Source: an uncultured Shimia sp.
GTDB taxonomy: Bacteria; Pseudomonadota; Alphaproteobacteria; Rhodobacterales; Rhodobacteraceae
DNA: 64,000 bases
Direction: 5' to 3'
NCBI RefSeq assembly: GCF_947493595.1
Contig: NZ_CANLRL010000003.1
Location: forward strand, 372,001 to 436,000
The notes below the pieces were generated by a model that worked only from the letters and a program-made list of their open reading frames with translations, made no database searches and was not told the DNA's origin. Of this stretch, positions 17,384 to 25,934 are shown in pieces. Numbering within the stretch: the stretch's first letter is position 1; each line of letters starts with the position of its first letter. The translations under genes and the position numbers were made by a program.

Positions 17384-18523
17384 TCATGCACCAGGTGGCG
17401 GGGGCGGGAGTATGGTGAAGAGCTGGGCCAGTTCGGCCACGTCTTCGGCGTGTTTCCAGCCGTCTTGCCCAGCGGTCCAGACGTGGGTTTCGCGGGTGAT
17501 TTCGCCAGCGGCGGCCATGCGGCCAAGTGCAGCTTTGGAGAACGGGCCTTTGGTTTGGCCGTTTTCGGCGATGTGCCAGACATGTTCGACCGGTGGAGGG
17601 GGAGGCGGCGCAGCGGCAGCTTGAGGGGCAGGGGCGGCTTGTGGCGCTTGCGCGGCAGGTTGCGCGCCCCATGGGCCGGTTTGCGCCATCTGTTGGGCCA
17701 TTGCCATGCCCATACCCATCCCCATGCCGGCACCCATGCCGGAGTTTGGCGATTGTGCGGCGGCGGTCATGGCTTCGGCGGCGGAGAACTGTGTGTATTT
17801 GCCTAGATCGCCAACGATGCCCATCGAGGTGCGCTTGTCCATGGCGGCCTCAACCGCAGGTGGCAGGGAGATGTTTTCGATGTAGAGCTCCGGGATCGCG
17901 AGGCCGTATTCGGCAATGGTGCCGGAGATTTCGGCGGCGACCAGCTTGCCCAGATCGGCGGTGTTGGCGGCCATGTCCAGAACAGGGATGCCGGAGCCTG
18001 CGACCACGCGGGAGAACTCCTGCACGATGATGTTGCGGATCTGGAATGAGATCTCATCCATGGTGAATTCGCCGTCCGTCCCAACGATCTCCGTCAGGAA
18101 GCGAGCAGGGTCCACAACGCGGATTGCGTAGGTGCCATAAGCGCGCAGACGCACGGGGCCGAATTCTGGATCGCGCACCATGATCGGGTTTTTTGTGCCC
18201 CACTTCAGGTCTGCAAAGCGCGTGGTGTTGACGTAGTAGATTTCCGATTTGAACGGGCTTTTGAAGCCGTGGTCCCAGTGCTGCAGCGTGGTCATCACCG
18301 GCATATTGTTGGTTTCCAACATGTAGAGACCGGGGGTGAAGACGTCGGCTAGCTGGCCCTCGTGCACAAACACCGCCGCTTGACCTTCGCGGACGGTCAG
18401 TTTGGCGCCGTATTTGATCTCGTGGCCTTCGCGCTCAAAGCGGAACACCAGCGTGTCGCGGGTGTCATCAACCCAATGGATGACGTCGATAAATTCGCCA
18501 GTGAGGAAATCAAAAATACCCAT
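17384..18523 (-). CDS. SPFH-domain protein with C-terminal GYF_2 (DUF4339) domain
   Basis: A 379-residue protein. Residues about 40-235 form an SPFH/band-7-type domain of the virion-core-protein subgroup (KLTVREGQAAVFVHEGQLAD and GLYMLET near the start, LRAYGTYAIRV in the middle). A Gly-Met repeat (GMGMGMGMAMAQ, about 263-278) and an Ala/Pro-rich linker (285-312) follow. A GYF_2/DUF4339 domain is at about 315-370 (VWHIAENGQTKGPFSK, then GWKHAEDV). SPFH proteins build membrane-associated oligomeric scaffolds, and GYF_2 domains bind partners. There is no N-terminal membrane helix, so recruitment to the membrane probably depends on partners. It lies 36 bases after the DUF2927 gene and one base before the four-helix membrane gene. 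Confidence 0.82.
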   Translation of the reverse strand: MGIFDFLTGEFIDVIHWVDDTRDTLVFRFEREGHEIKYGAKLTVREGQAAVFVHEGQLADVFTPGLYMLETNNMPVMTTLQHWDHGFKSPFKSEIYYVNTTRFADLKWGTKNPIMVRDPEFGPVRLRAYGTYAIRVVDPARFLTEIVGTDGEFTMDEISFQIRNIIVQEFSRVVAGSGIPVLDMAANTADLGKLVAAEISGTIAEYGLAIPELYIENISLPPAVEAAMDKRTSMGIVGDLGKYTQFSAAEAMTAAAQSPNSGMGAGMGMGMGMAMAQQMAQTGPWGAQPAAQAPQAAPAPQAAAAPPPPPPVEHVWHIAENGQTKGPFSKAALGRMAAAGEITRETHVWTAGQDGWKHAEDVAELAQLFTILPPPPPGA

Positions 18524-18559
18524 GAAGTGGTCCTTTCAAAAGGCTGGTCGCGGCGGCGC

Positions 18560-19480
18560 TCAGAAGTTCTGTGCGGTTTGCTCGCGGGCCAGAATGTAAA
18601 CAATGGGGCGGGCCTCGTCCACGCTCATACCGATGCCAAGCCGGTCATCATAGAGCATGGAGAGTAGTTTTTCGTCATGCGTGGTGAGCAGCGCAAACTC
18701 CTCGTCATCGTTGAAGATCGACGGGCGAGCTTCGGGGCTGTCATTGGCCAAACCGAGGCCCTGAGCGATCTCTTCGTGGAAGCAAGATTTGCGTAGCAGA
18801 TCAGGGTGTTCTGCACGCACAAAAGCGACGGCAGAGGTATATGCGTTTGGATTACTGTCTGACGCCAAAGCCACCACGAAACAGTAAATATTGCGCGGCG
18901 GGTTGGCGAAAAGCGCGCGGGTTTTGGGCGAGGCGTTGGGAAGCAGGCTGTCGAGGCGAGCGTTCACTGTGTCGCGGTCGTCTGCTCCCATAACCAGTAC
19001 GTGGAAGTTGGGTTTGTTTGTGGTTTGGCGGATCGCGTGGCCTGTGCTGTTGGCCAAACGCGGCACATAGGCGGCAACCGTGGCGCGGTCTGTGGCGCGC
19101 TGGCTTTCCGGCACGGAGGGGCCGAACTCGACGTTCACTTTGATAGGTCCGCTCCAGCGCCGCAGTTGACCTGCTTGGCCGGAGGAGCGCTCCAACCCGC
19201 CACCGCTGTTGTATTCATCATAAAAAGCGATGCGCTCAAAGTTGCGCGCCAGGATATCCGGTGTAAACGGCGTGTCAGGTCCACCGCCATCGGTGCGCAA
19301 CAGGCCACGTGTCAGAAGATCAGCTTGGACTTTGCTATAATAGGACCGCAAAGCCGCGCTAGCTTCGGATGGAGGTGCGGGCACAGGGGAGACAACCGGC
19401 GGCGAGGTGGTGCCACTGGTGTCCATGCAGGCCGCCAATGTGGTCAGCAGCCCGAGCCCTATGCCCGCAAATCGCTTCAC
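18560..19480 (-). CDS. DUF2927 lipoprotein
   Basis: A 306-residue predicted lipoprotein: a short hydrophobic leader ends in the lipobox TLAAC (C18), with a Ser/Thr/Pro-rich linker to about 38. The DUF2927 domain fills the rest, including WSGPIKVNVEFG, NIYCFVVALAS, CFHEEIAQGLGLANDSPE (232-249) and a later FNDDEEFALLT. HEEIAQ resembles a zincin HExxH with Gln in place of the second His, so a degenerate or unusual metallopeptidase is possible but unproven. The start is GTG, overlapping the telA stop as GTGA, a coupled pair. It is the only exported component of the operon apart from the membrane proteins, and probably faces the periplasm. Confidence 0.8.
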   Translation of the reverse strand: MKRFAGIGLGLLTTLAACMDTSGTTSPPVVSPVPAPPSEASAALRSYYSKVQADLLTRGLLRTDGGGPDTPFTPDILARNFERIAFYDEYNSGGGLERSSGQAGQLRRWSGPIKVNVEFGPSVPESQRATDRATVAAYVPRLANSTGHAIRQTTNKPNFHVLVMGADDRDTVNARLDSLLPNASPKTRALFANPPRNIYCFVVALASDSNPNAYTSAVAFVRAEHPDLLRKSCFHEEIAQGLGLANDSPEARPSIFNDDEEFALLTTHDEKLLSMLYDDRLGIGMSVDEARPIVYILAREQTAQNF

Positions 19481-20673
19481 GTGGCGGGGACTGCGGTGGC
19501 GGTAGTGTCGCCCAGGCCGTCCTTGCGCGCTTTGGCAGAAGCCAGCGTGTCACGCAATTCGGCTTCCATTTTCTTCATGTCATCTTCCGCCGCAGCACGT
19601 TTGGCTTTGCCTTCGTCTGCAATTTGCAGCGACTCGTTGATGGTGGCGATCAGCTCTGCGTTGGCGGTTTTCACGGCCTCGATGTCAAACACGCCGCGTT
19701 CCATCTCTGTGCGCACCGCGCGGTTGGTTTCGCGCAGGTTCTTGGCGTTGGCGGTCAGCAGCTCGTTGGTCAGGTCGTTGGCGTCACGCACGGCCGCGGC
19801 GGCTTCTGCGGAGCGTTGGATGGTGACGGCCTGCGCCAGCTGGGTTTCCCAGAGCGGTACGGTGTTGACCAAAGTGGAGTTGATCTTGGTGACCAGAGAT
19901 TTGTCGTTTTCCTGCACAAGGCGGATAGACGGCAGCGACTGCATGGTGACCTGGCGGGTCAGTTTCAGGTCATGCACGCGGCGTTCCAGATCGTCTCGGG
20001 CAGCGCGCAGGTCGCGCAGTTCCTGGGCCTTCATCACCTGAGCGTTTTCGTCTGCGGCAGAAACTTCAGCTTCTTTGGCGGGGATGTCGTTGGCATCCAG
20101 ATCGGCAATCTTGGCCTCGCCTGCGGCGATGTAGAGCGCCAACTCGTCATAGAATGCGAGGGTTTTTTCGTAGAGCACGTCCAGCGATTTGATGTCTTTG
20201 AGCAGTTTGTGTTCGTGACTAAGCAGATCGTCGGTGACGCGATCAATCTGATCCTGCACTTCTTCAAAGCGGGCGGTGAACTTGGCAAATGGCGCAGCTT
20301 TGCCAAACAGTTTTTCCCAGAAACTGCGTTCGCGGCGCACGTCCAACTCAGACACAGAGAAACCGCGAATGGTGGTGACGATATCGCGCAGACTGTCGCC
20401 TGCCGGGCCAACGTCTTTGTTGCGCACATCTTGCAGCATGGCTTGGGAAATGGTTTGCAGCTCGGCCTGAGCGCCGGAGCCAAATGACACGATCGAGTTG
20501 GTGTTGCTCATGTCCAGCTCAGCCATGCGCTTGGTGATTTCCGCAGAAACCGGTGCGTCGGCCTCGGCCAATGGCACAATGGCGCTGGCCTCAATTGGTT
20601 CCGGCAGGGCAACGGTGGCTTCGGTGATTTCCGCCAAAGCGGCTTCGGCTTTTTGTTTTACGATCTCAGACAT
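19477..20673 (-). CDS. Toxic anion resistance protein, TelA family
   Basis: A 398-residue soluble, mostly helical protein of the TelA/KlaA family, named for tellurite resistance but found widely in chromosomes, where the native role seems to be envelope stress. The GDSLRDIVTTIRGFSVSELD segment followed by SFWEKLFGKAAPFAKF is the family core. LDVLYEKTLAFYDELALYI and a long Gln/Asn/Ala-rich coiled coil follow to the C-terminus. No transmembrane segment is present. The ATG has GGAAGGGTGG upstream. It lies 35 bases after the xpaC-like gene and overlaps DUF2927 by four bases. TelA and XpaC families commonly occur as neighbours, which supports both calls. Confidence 0.88.
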   Translation of the reverse strand: MSEIVKQKAEAALAEITEATVALPEPIEASAIVPLAEADAPVSAEITKRMAELDMSNTNSIVSFGSGAQAELQTISQAMLQDVRNKDVGPAGDSLRDIVTTIRGFSVSELDVRRERSFWEKLFGKAAPFAKFTARFEEVQDQIDRVTDDLLSHEHKLLKDIKSLDVLYEKTLAFYDELALYIAAGEAKIADLDANDIPAKEAEVSAADENAQVMKAQELRDLRAARDDLERRVHDLKLTRQVTMQSLPSIRLVQENDKSLVTKINSTLVNTVPLWETQLAQAVTIQRSAEAAAAVRDANDLTNELLTANAKNLRETNRAVRTEMERGVFDIEAVKTANAELIATINESLQIADEGKAKRAAAEDDMKKMEAELRDTLASAKARKDGLGDTTATAVPAT

Positions 20674-20708
20674 TTAAATCCACCCTTCCCGGTAGGTCAC
20701 ATGTGTTA

Positions 20709-21587
20709 TCAGCTGTCGCGGCGCAGGCCTTCGCGCTCCAAGCGCTCGCGCAGTACGTCAATTTCGATGGTCAGATCGCCGCGATCCTCGAGCAGGAATT
20801 TCTGCGTACGGGCGGCGAAGTTTTCTTCCAGATCATCCAGCAGCGCGAGGTAGTCGGTGCGGGCCTGGGCATCCTGCGTGCGGCTGTAGATGTCGGTAAA
20901 TTTCACCGTCGCGTCTTTCGCTCCCAGCAAATAGACGCTGAGGTAGCGGCGGGCTGCGGTGAGGTCGCGCGGATCTTCTTCCACCGTGCGGAACAGGTCG
21001 CGGGCGGTGGATTGGAAGGCAGAGACACGACGTTCGACGCTGCGATCCCCAGCGCGGGCAACGGCATCGCTCATGGCGCGCAGATGCTCTTCGGCTTCTT
21101 CGACGGCGCGGGCGACCCGGTCGGTTTGATGGCGGTTGGTGCCTTCCATGCCTTTGTCAGACATCGGATCGAGGCCAAAGGCAAAGCTGTGCAACATGCC
21201 GCCAACAACAGCAAAAATGCCCGCCTCGATGGGGCCATGACCTGCGAAACCTGCGACTGCGAGGCCGAGACCAGTTAAAAGAGAGCCGAGCAGTTTGCGC
21301 GGCAGCGCAGGGCGGCGGGCGACCTTGCGAGCGTTATAAGCTTCTTGGGCAAACATGCCTTCTCGCGTCATCCAAGCCGCTAGAAGCAGGACGCCAAGCG
21401 CAGTCAGATACTGCACCATGACGATGGGCTCGGACGTGAAGGCTTTCCAGATCAGGGGCAGCGGCGCGATGAACAGCAGGTTGACGCGCCCACCTGCGCG
21501 GCTGCGCTTGGCGTTGCGAAAACCGTCGTCACTGCTGGCACCTGGGGCGCCGCCAGGGCTGTATTTGCCACCAAATTTCTGAGCCAT
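20709..21587 (-). CDS. XpaC-like (5-bromo-4-chloroindolyl phosphate hydrolysis) membrane protein
   Basis: A 292-residue protein. The first 140 residues contain a basic N-terminus and about four membrane segments (roughly 35-50, 55-73, 99-115 and 119-136). The remainder is a cytosolic helical domain of the XpaC family (TDRVARAVEEAEEHLRAMSD and TDIYSRTQDAQARTDY). The family name comes from an indicator-dye phenotype in Bacillus and does not establish phosphatase activity; no phosphatase motif is seen. The ATG at 21587 (a GTG lies one codon earlier) overlaps the stop of the 27-residue peptide gene as TGATG, with GGAGG inside that gene. It is co-transcribed with telA. Confidence 0.78.
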   Translation of the reverse strand: MAQKFGGKYSPGGAPGASSDDGFRNAKRSRAGGRVNLLFIAPLPLIWKAFTSEPIVMVQYLTALGVLLLAAWMTREGMFAQEAYNARKVARRPALPRKLLGSLLTGLGLAVAGFAGHGPIEAGIFAVVGGMLHSFAFGLDPMSDKGMEGTNRHQTDRVARAVEEAEEHLRAMSDAVARAGDRSVERRVSAFQSTARDLFRTVEEDPRDLTAARRYLSVYLLGAKDATVKFTDIYSRTQDAQARTDYLALLDDLEENFAARTQKFLLEDRGDLTIEIDVLRERLEREGLRRDS

Positions 21588-21670
21588 CACGCGCCTCCTG
21601 TGAAAGAGACGTAGAAGATCAACAGAACCAACAGGCCAAAGGCCAGTTTCTGTAAACCGGTTGATGACAT
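21587..21670 (-). CDS. 27-residue single-helix membrane peptide at the head of the TelA operon
   Basis: An ATG at 21670, preceded by GGTGGAG, opens a 27-codon frame: MSSTGLQKLAFG, then LLVLLIFYVSFTGGA, ending TGA at 21589-21587. The product is one uncut hydrophobic helix with a short polar N-terminus, a typical small membrane peptide. Its stop overlaps the xpaC-like ATG (TGATG), and the GGAGG for xpaC lies within its last codons, so translation of the two would be coupled. It is too short for standard gene callers. It could be a real regulatory or assembly peptide or merely a translational leader; the good ribosome site and clean hydrophobic run favour a real peptide. Confidence 0.5.
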   Translation of the reverse strand: MSSTGLQKLAFGLLVLLIFYVSFTGGA

Positions 21671-21785
21671 ACCCACTCCACCCTGTGCTAAGTTATGGAG
21701 AAATCTAAGAACTCTGCCGCAATATGGCTAGGGGGAAGTTTTGGTAAAGCGGCGCATTGCCGAGGAGGTTGCACCGCTTGCCGAA

Positions 21786-22664
21786 CTATTTGCGGCGTCG
21801 GATGGGTTTGCGGCGTTTTTCTTCAAGCACAGCGCCTTCCAGCCCCAATTGATCCCGCACAACACGACGGCGCAGCTCTTCGACTTCGCCGGGCTTGAGC
21901 TGGCCAAGCTGGAACGGGCCATAAGACACGCGGATCAAGCGGTTTACGGTGAGGTTGATGGCTTCCATGGCGCGGCGAATTTCTCGGTTTTTGCCTTCAC
22001 GCAGGCCAATGGTCACCCAGGCGTTGGCGCCTTGTTGGCGGTCGAGCGTGATGTCCATGGGTTGGAAACGTTCACCGTCAACCTCAATGCCTTTGCGCAA
22101 AGGGGCAAAGGTGTCTTCCGTTGGTCGGCCATTGATTCGCACTCGGTATTTGCGCAGCCAGCCAGTGCTGGGCAGTTCCAGTTTGCGTTTTAGACCACCG
22201 TCGTTGGTAAGCAACAGCAGCCCTTCCGAGTTCAGGTCGAGCCGGCCAACGGTCATCACGCGGGGCAGGTTTTCCGGCAGGTGATCAAAGATGGTGTCGC
22301 GGCCTTTTTCGTCGCGGTTGGTGGTCACCAGCCCGGTTGGCTTGTGGTAGAGCCAAATGCGTTCTGGATCAGGTTCGCCCACAGGTTTTCCGTCAACTGT
22401 GATGCGGTCTTTGGACGTCACATTGAGGGCTGGGCTGTCGAGTTTTTGACCGTTCACAGACACGCGCCCAGCCTCGATCATGCGTTCTGCATCGCGACGC
22501 GATGCCACCCCTGCACGGGCCAGCACTTTGGCGATGCGATCGCCCTCGCGTTTGGGCGCGTTAGAGGCAGGTTGCGCGGGCGCCTTGCGCGGCTTGGACG
22601 GGCGTGCCTTGGCGGCGTTTGGTTTCGCATTGGGGCGACGGGAGGAGGGGGGCTTTTGAGACAT
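21786..22664 (-). CDS. rluB: 23S rRNA pseudouridine synthase, RsuA/RluB family
   Basis: A 292-residue enzyme that isomerises uridine to pseudouridine in ribosomal RNA. Residues 1-40 form a basic Pro/Ala/Lys-rich extension. An S4 RNA-binding domain follows at about 42-90 (RIAKVLARAGVASRRDAE), then the RsuA/RluB catalytic domain with D143 in VGRLDLNSEGLLLLTNDG, and a basic tail RRKPIRRRK. S4 plus this motif puts it in the RsuA/RluB/RluE/RluF group, and overall shape best fits RluB; the exact target base is inference. The ATG at 22664 with GGAG close upstream is preferred over a longer frame crossing tadA. It is divergent from tadA by 61 bases. Confidence 0.82.
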   Translation of the reverse strand: MSQKPPSSRRPNAKPNAAKARPSKPRKAPAQPASNAPKREGDRIAKVLARAGVASRRDAERMIEAGRVSVNGQKLDSPALNVTSKDRITVDGKPVGEPDPERIWLYHKPTGLVTTNRDEKGRDTIFDHLPENLPRVMTVGRLDLNSEGLLLLTNDGGLKRKLELPSTGWLRKYRVRINGRPTEDTFAPLRKGIEVDGERFQPMDITLDRQQGANAWVTIGLREGKNREIRRAMEAINLTVNRLIRVSYGPFQLGQLKPGEVEELRRRVVRDQLGLEGAVLEEKRRKPIRRRK

Positions 22665-22725
22665 GTCTCCGTTTACCTGCGAAACGGGGATTGCGAAAGG
22701 GGGCTTGGCAGGGCAAGTCTTCGAC

Positions 22726-23175
22726 ATGACGTTCACCTCTTATATGGATCTTGCGCTTGAACAAGCGCGTGCGGCAGCCGAGCGAGGTGAGGTCCCCGTG
22801 GGGGCTGTGATTGTAGGGCAGGATGGCACTGTTCTGGCAGTGGCGGGAAATCGTACAAGGGAAGACTGTGATCCAACTGGGCATGCCGAGGTGCTGGCAA
22901 TGCGCGCGGCCTGTGCCAAGATTGGCAGCGAACGCTTGGTCGGGTGTGATTTGTATGTGACGTTGGAGCCGTGCCCGATGTGTGCCAGTGCCATCAGTCA
23001 GGCGCGGATTGCGCGCGTGTACTATGGCGCGGCTGACCCCAAATCTGGCGGCGTGGCGCAGGGGCCGCGTGTGTTTGCTCATCCGCAAAGCCACCATGTT
23101 CCCGAAGTCTATGATGGCCTTGCGGCAGAAGAGTGTGAGGCGTTGTTGAAGGCGTTTTTTGCCAAGCGCCGGTGA
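22726..23175 (+). CDS. tadA: tRNA adenosine(34) deaminase
   Basis: A 149-residue zinc enzyme that converts adenosine 34 to inosine in the wobble position of tRNA-Arg, letting it read three codons. The cytidine-deaminase-fold motifs are complete: HAEVLAMR with H53 and catalytic E55, and EPCPMCASAI with zinc ligands C83 and C86. The C-terminal ECEALLKAFFAKRR helix is typical of TadA. The ATG at 22726 is chosen because MTFTSYMDLALEQAR matches the family start; ATG 22744 is an alternative. The stop is four bases from the stop of the convergent UPF0173 gene. Confidence 0.93.
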   Translation: MTFTSYMDLALEQARAAAERGEVPVGAVIVGQDGTVLAVAGNRTREDCDPTGHAEVLAMRAACAKIGSERLVGCDLYVTLEPCPMCASAISQARIARVYYGAADPKSGGVAQGPRVFAHPQSHHVPEVYDGLAAEECEALLKAFFAKRR

Positions 23176-23179
23176 GGCC

Positions 23180-23872
23180 TTAAAGGTCGATTGCTGTCAT
23201 CACCTCAGGTTCAATCACGTCTACATTGGGAAGGGCTTCAATGAGAGTGTCGGCGGATTGCTCCAGCATTGGAAACGTCTTGTAGTGACAGGGAACCACG
23301 GTTTTGAAGTTGAAGAATTTGTTGGCTGCGTAGGCGGCGCGGCGCATGTCCATGGTGAAGTATCCGCCACAAGACAGCAGGCCGATGTCGGGGTTGTGAA
23401 GGTCGTTGAAGATTTCCATGTCGGCCATCACATCCGTGTCACCGCTGACATAGATGGTTTTGCCTTCACCTGAGATCATAAAGCCCGCTTCGGTCCCGAT
23501 GTATTGCCGCGTTTCATTGTGGACCAGAGAGGATGAATGGGTCGCATTCACAAGCGTAACCGCAACATTGCCCAGGTGAATGGTGCCACCTTTGCCAAAC
23601 CCAATCCCGGTGAGATCATGGGATTTTTCCATCCACTCGGCCAGCTCATAAACACCCGCCACCGGTGCCCCGGTTTCCGAAGCAATGGCGGGAATGTCTT
23701 CGATGTGGTCCGAGTGGCCGTGCGTCATGAGGATTGCGGTGGTTTTTTGGATGGCACGCTCCCGTTCTGCGTCCGGAAACGAGGGGTTGTTTGTGAGCCA
23801 AGGATCGATCAGCAACACTTGGTCTTCGATTTCGATGCGAAATCCCGAGTGGCCGAGCCAGATAATCTTCAT
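23180..23872 (-). CDS. UPF0173 metal-dependent hydrolase (metallo-beta-lactamase fold)
   Basis: A 230-residue cytosolic protein of the UPF0173 group. IIWLGHSGFRIE opens the beta-lactamase-like fold, the dinuclear metal motif HGHSDH is at 51-56, and IYVSGDTDVM and VPCHYKTFP supply later ligands. Substrate is unknown for most members. A much longer open frame continues upstream, but the ATG at 23872 has a proper GGAG six bases before it and matches the family N-terminus, so the extension is rejected. The gene is divergent from gatC, with a 189-base gap. Confidence 0.88.
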   Translation of the reverse strand: MKIIWLGHSGFRIEIEDQVLLIDPWLTNNPSFPDAERERAIQKTTAILMTHGHSDHIEDIPAIASETGAPVAGVYELAEWMEKSHDLTGIGFGKGGTIHLGNVAVTLVNATHSSSLVHNETRQYIGTEAGFMISGEGKTIYVSGDTDVMADMEIFNDLHNPDIGLLSCGGYFTMDMRRAAYAANKFFNFKTVVPCHYKTFPMLEQSADTLIEALPNVDVIEPEVMTAIDL

Positions 23873-23997
23873 ATTCAATCTCCATATATCATGAGGTAAG
23901 CCTAGCGGCGCAGCCAAAATTGGCAAATGCACGCGCTGCGTTGCCTTTTCTGGCGGCAAGATAGTCGGGGGTAGGGGGCGAAACCACGTTGCGTGGC

Positions 23998-24026
23998 TTG
24001 CACCATATTCCCGTGCAGGATAAAGG
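23998..24026 (+). promoter_or_regulatory. Candidate promoter of gatC-gatA
   Basis: TTGCAC at 23998-24003 and TAAAGG at 24021-24026 are 17 bases apart and lie 36 bases before the gatC ATG. The -10 is a poor match, so this is only a candidate. Confidence 0.3.
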
Positions 24027-24061
24027 CTGAGGGCACGTCCGCAACGAGAGAGTCTTGCCCC

Positions 24062-24349
24062 ATGTCGATTGACGAAAGCACCGCCGCCAAAGTGGCCAAA
24101 CTGGCCCGTATCAAGGTTGAAGAAGATGCCCTGCCTGCGCTGGCGCAAGAATTCAACGCTGTGCTGGGTTTCATTGAGCAACTGAATGAAGTTGACGTGG
24201 ACGGCGTGGAACCAATGGTGTCCGTTACCCCGATGCGTTTGAAGCGTCGTGTGGACGTGGTGACCGATGGTGACCAGCAGGAGAAAATCCTGAGCAACGC
24301 GCCAGATGCGCGCGAAGGCTTCTTTGCTGTTCCCAAAGTGGTGGAGTGA
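24062..24349 (+). CDS. gatC: Asp-tRNA(Asn)/Glu-tRNA(Gln) amidotransferase subunit C
   Basis: A 95-residue GatC subunit, which wraps around GatA and GatB and stabilises the GatCAB amidotransferase that makes Gln-tRNA-Gln and/or Asn-tRNA-Asn from misacylated precursors. The family pattern is clear: MSIDESTAAKVAKLARIKV, then a helical middle, IEQLNEVDVDGVEP, MRLKRRVDVVTDG and the terminal REGFFAVPKVVE. The ATG at 24062 is the standard start; the frame extends upstream without family similarity. It is 62 bases before gatA and surely co-transcribed. gatB is not in the window. Confidence 0.95.
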   Translation: MSIDESTAAKVAKLARIKVEEDALPALAQEFNAVLGFIEQLNEVDVDGVEPMVSVTPMRLKRRVDVVTDGDQQEKILSNAPDAREGFFAVPKVVE

Positions 24350-24411
24350 TCCGGCCCGTTTGCCGTTGATCCCCTGACAATAGATTTTGCCCCACATAGA
24401 GAGGCGCCGAT

Positions 24412-25899
24412 ATGACCGATCTGACCAAACTCACCCTGGCCGAAGCCCGCGACAAGCTGCGCGCCGGTGATGTGACATCCGTTGAGCTGACTGAGACCTT
24501 TTTGAAGGCGATTGATGAGGCGGACGCGCTCAACGCTTTTGTGCACAAGACGCCTGAGATTGCGCTGGAACGCGCCAAGGCGGCGGATGCGCGGATTGCC
24601 CAAGGTGACGCGCCGGACATGTGCGGCCTGCCGATTGGCATCAAGGACCTGTTTTGCACCAAAGGTGTGGCGTCTCAAGCGGCCAGCGGCATTCTGGAAG
24701 GCTTTACGCCGGAATATGAATCCACCGTGTCCCAGAAGCTGGAAGATTCCGGTGCGGTGATGCTTGGCAAGCTCAACATGGATGAGTTTGCGATGGGCTC
24801 CTCCAACGAGACCTCGGTTTATGGCAACGCAATCAACCCGTGGCGCCGTGGTAATGACGATGCGGCGTTGACACCTGGCGGTTCGTCTGGTGGGTCTGCT
24901 GCGGCTGTGGCGGCGGATCTGTGTCTGGCGGCAACCGGCACCGACACTGGCGGCTCGATCCGCCAGCCTGCGGCGTTTACTGGCATCACTGGCATCAAGC
25001 CGACTTATGGCCGGTGCTCGCGTTGGGGCGTTGTGGCTTTTGCCTCTTCGCTGGATCAAGCGGGCCCGATGACCAAAGACGTGCGCGACGCGGCAATCAT
25101 GCTTGAGGCGATATGTGGTCACGATGAAAAAGACAGCACCAGTGTCGACTTGCCGGTGCCAAACTTTGAAGCCATGCTGACCGGCGACATTCGTGGCAAG
25201 AAAATCGGTATTCCAAAAGAGTATCGTATGGACGGTATGCCCGCGGAGATCGAAAAGCTCTGGTCCGAAGGTACTGAGATGCTGAAAGCGGCGGGGGCGG
25301 AGATCGTTGATATCTCCCTGCCGCACACCAAATACGCGCTGCCAGCTTACTATGTGATTGCGCCTGCGGAAGCGTCTTCGAACCTCGCGCGCTACGACGG
25401 TGTACGCTACGGCCACCGCGCCACTCTGGCGGCGGGTGATGGCATCACCGAGATGTATGAAAAGACCCGCGCCGAAGGCTTTGGTCATGAGGTGCAGCGC
25501 CGTGTGATGGTGGGCACCTATGTGTTGTCCGCCGGTTTCTATGACGCCTACTACAACCGTGCACGTCGCGTTCGGACGCTGATCAAGCAGGACTTCGAGA
25601 ACGTCTTTGCACAAGGTATCGACGCGATTTTGACGCCGGCGACGCCGTCGGCGGCCTTTGGTCTGGGTGAAATGACCGATGCCGATCCGATCCAAATGTA
25701 TCTGAACGACGTGTTTACCGTGACAGTGAACCTTGCTGGTTTGCCTGGTATTTCCGTTCCGACAGGCGTTGACAGCCAGGGTCTGCCGCTCGGTCTGCAG
25801 CTGATTGGCCGTCCTTGGGAAGAGGGCGATCTGCTGAACACCGCCTACGCGCTGGAGCAGGCGGCAGGTTTTGTGGCCAAACCGGGCAAATGGTGGTAA
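24412..25899 (+). CDS. gatA: Asp-tRNA(Asn)/Glu-tRNA(Gln) amidotransferase subunit A
   Basis: A 495-residue amidase-signature enzyme that hydrolyses glutamine to supply ammonia to GatB for tRNA-bound Glu/Asp amidation. The Ser-cisSer-Lys triad is complete: K78 in [11 protein letters not shown]158 in [12 protein letters not shown] and nucleophile S182 in [13 protein letters not shown]. The GatA-type segment [19 protein letters not shown] follows, distinguishing it from general amidases. Length is normal. GAGG stands before the ATG. It follows gatC on the same strand. Confidence 0.96.
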   Translation: MTDLTKLTLAEARDKLRAGDVTSVELTETFLKAIDEADALNAFVHKTPEIALERAKAADARIAQGDAPDMCGLPIGIKDLFCTKGVASQAASGILEGFTPEYESTVSQKLEDSGAVMLGKLNMDEFAMGSSNETSVYGNAINPWRRGNDDAALTPGGSSGGSAAAVAADLCLAATGTDTGGSIRQPAAFTGITGIKPTYGRCSRWGVVAFASSLDQAGPMTKDVRDAAIMLEAICGHDEKDSTSVDLPVPNFEAMLTGDIRGKKIGIPKEYRMDGMPAEIEKLWSEGTEMLKAAGAEIVDISLPHTKYALPAYYVIAPAEASSNLARYDGVRYGHRATLAAGDGITEMYEKTRAEGFGHEVQRRVMVGTYVLSAGFYDAYYNRARRVRTLIKQDFENVFAQGIDAILTPATPSAAFGLGEMTDADPIQMYLNDVFTVTVNLAGLPGISVPTGVDSQGLPLGLQLIGRPWEEGDLLNTAYALEQAAGFVAKPGKWW

Positions 25900-25934
25900 A
25901 GCTGCTGCAAAACTAAGAGCAGTTAAGGCAGATC

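Noticed and set aside
17383-17733. N-terminal extension of the four-helix membrane protein
   Set aside because: It is an out-of-frame Pro/Arg/Lys-rich reading of the SPFH gene; the ATG at 17382 directly after the SPFH stop is far better.
23873-25695. Very long minus-strand open frames opposite gatA and upstream of the UPF0173 gene
   Set aside because: They have Arg/His-rich shadow composition, lie antisense to gatC-gatA, and the UPF0173 gene has a clear start at 23872.
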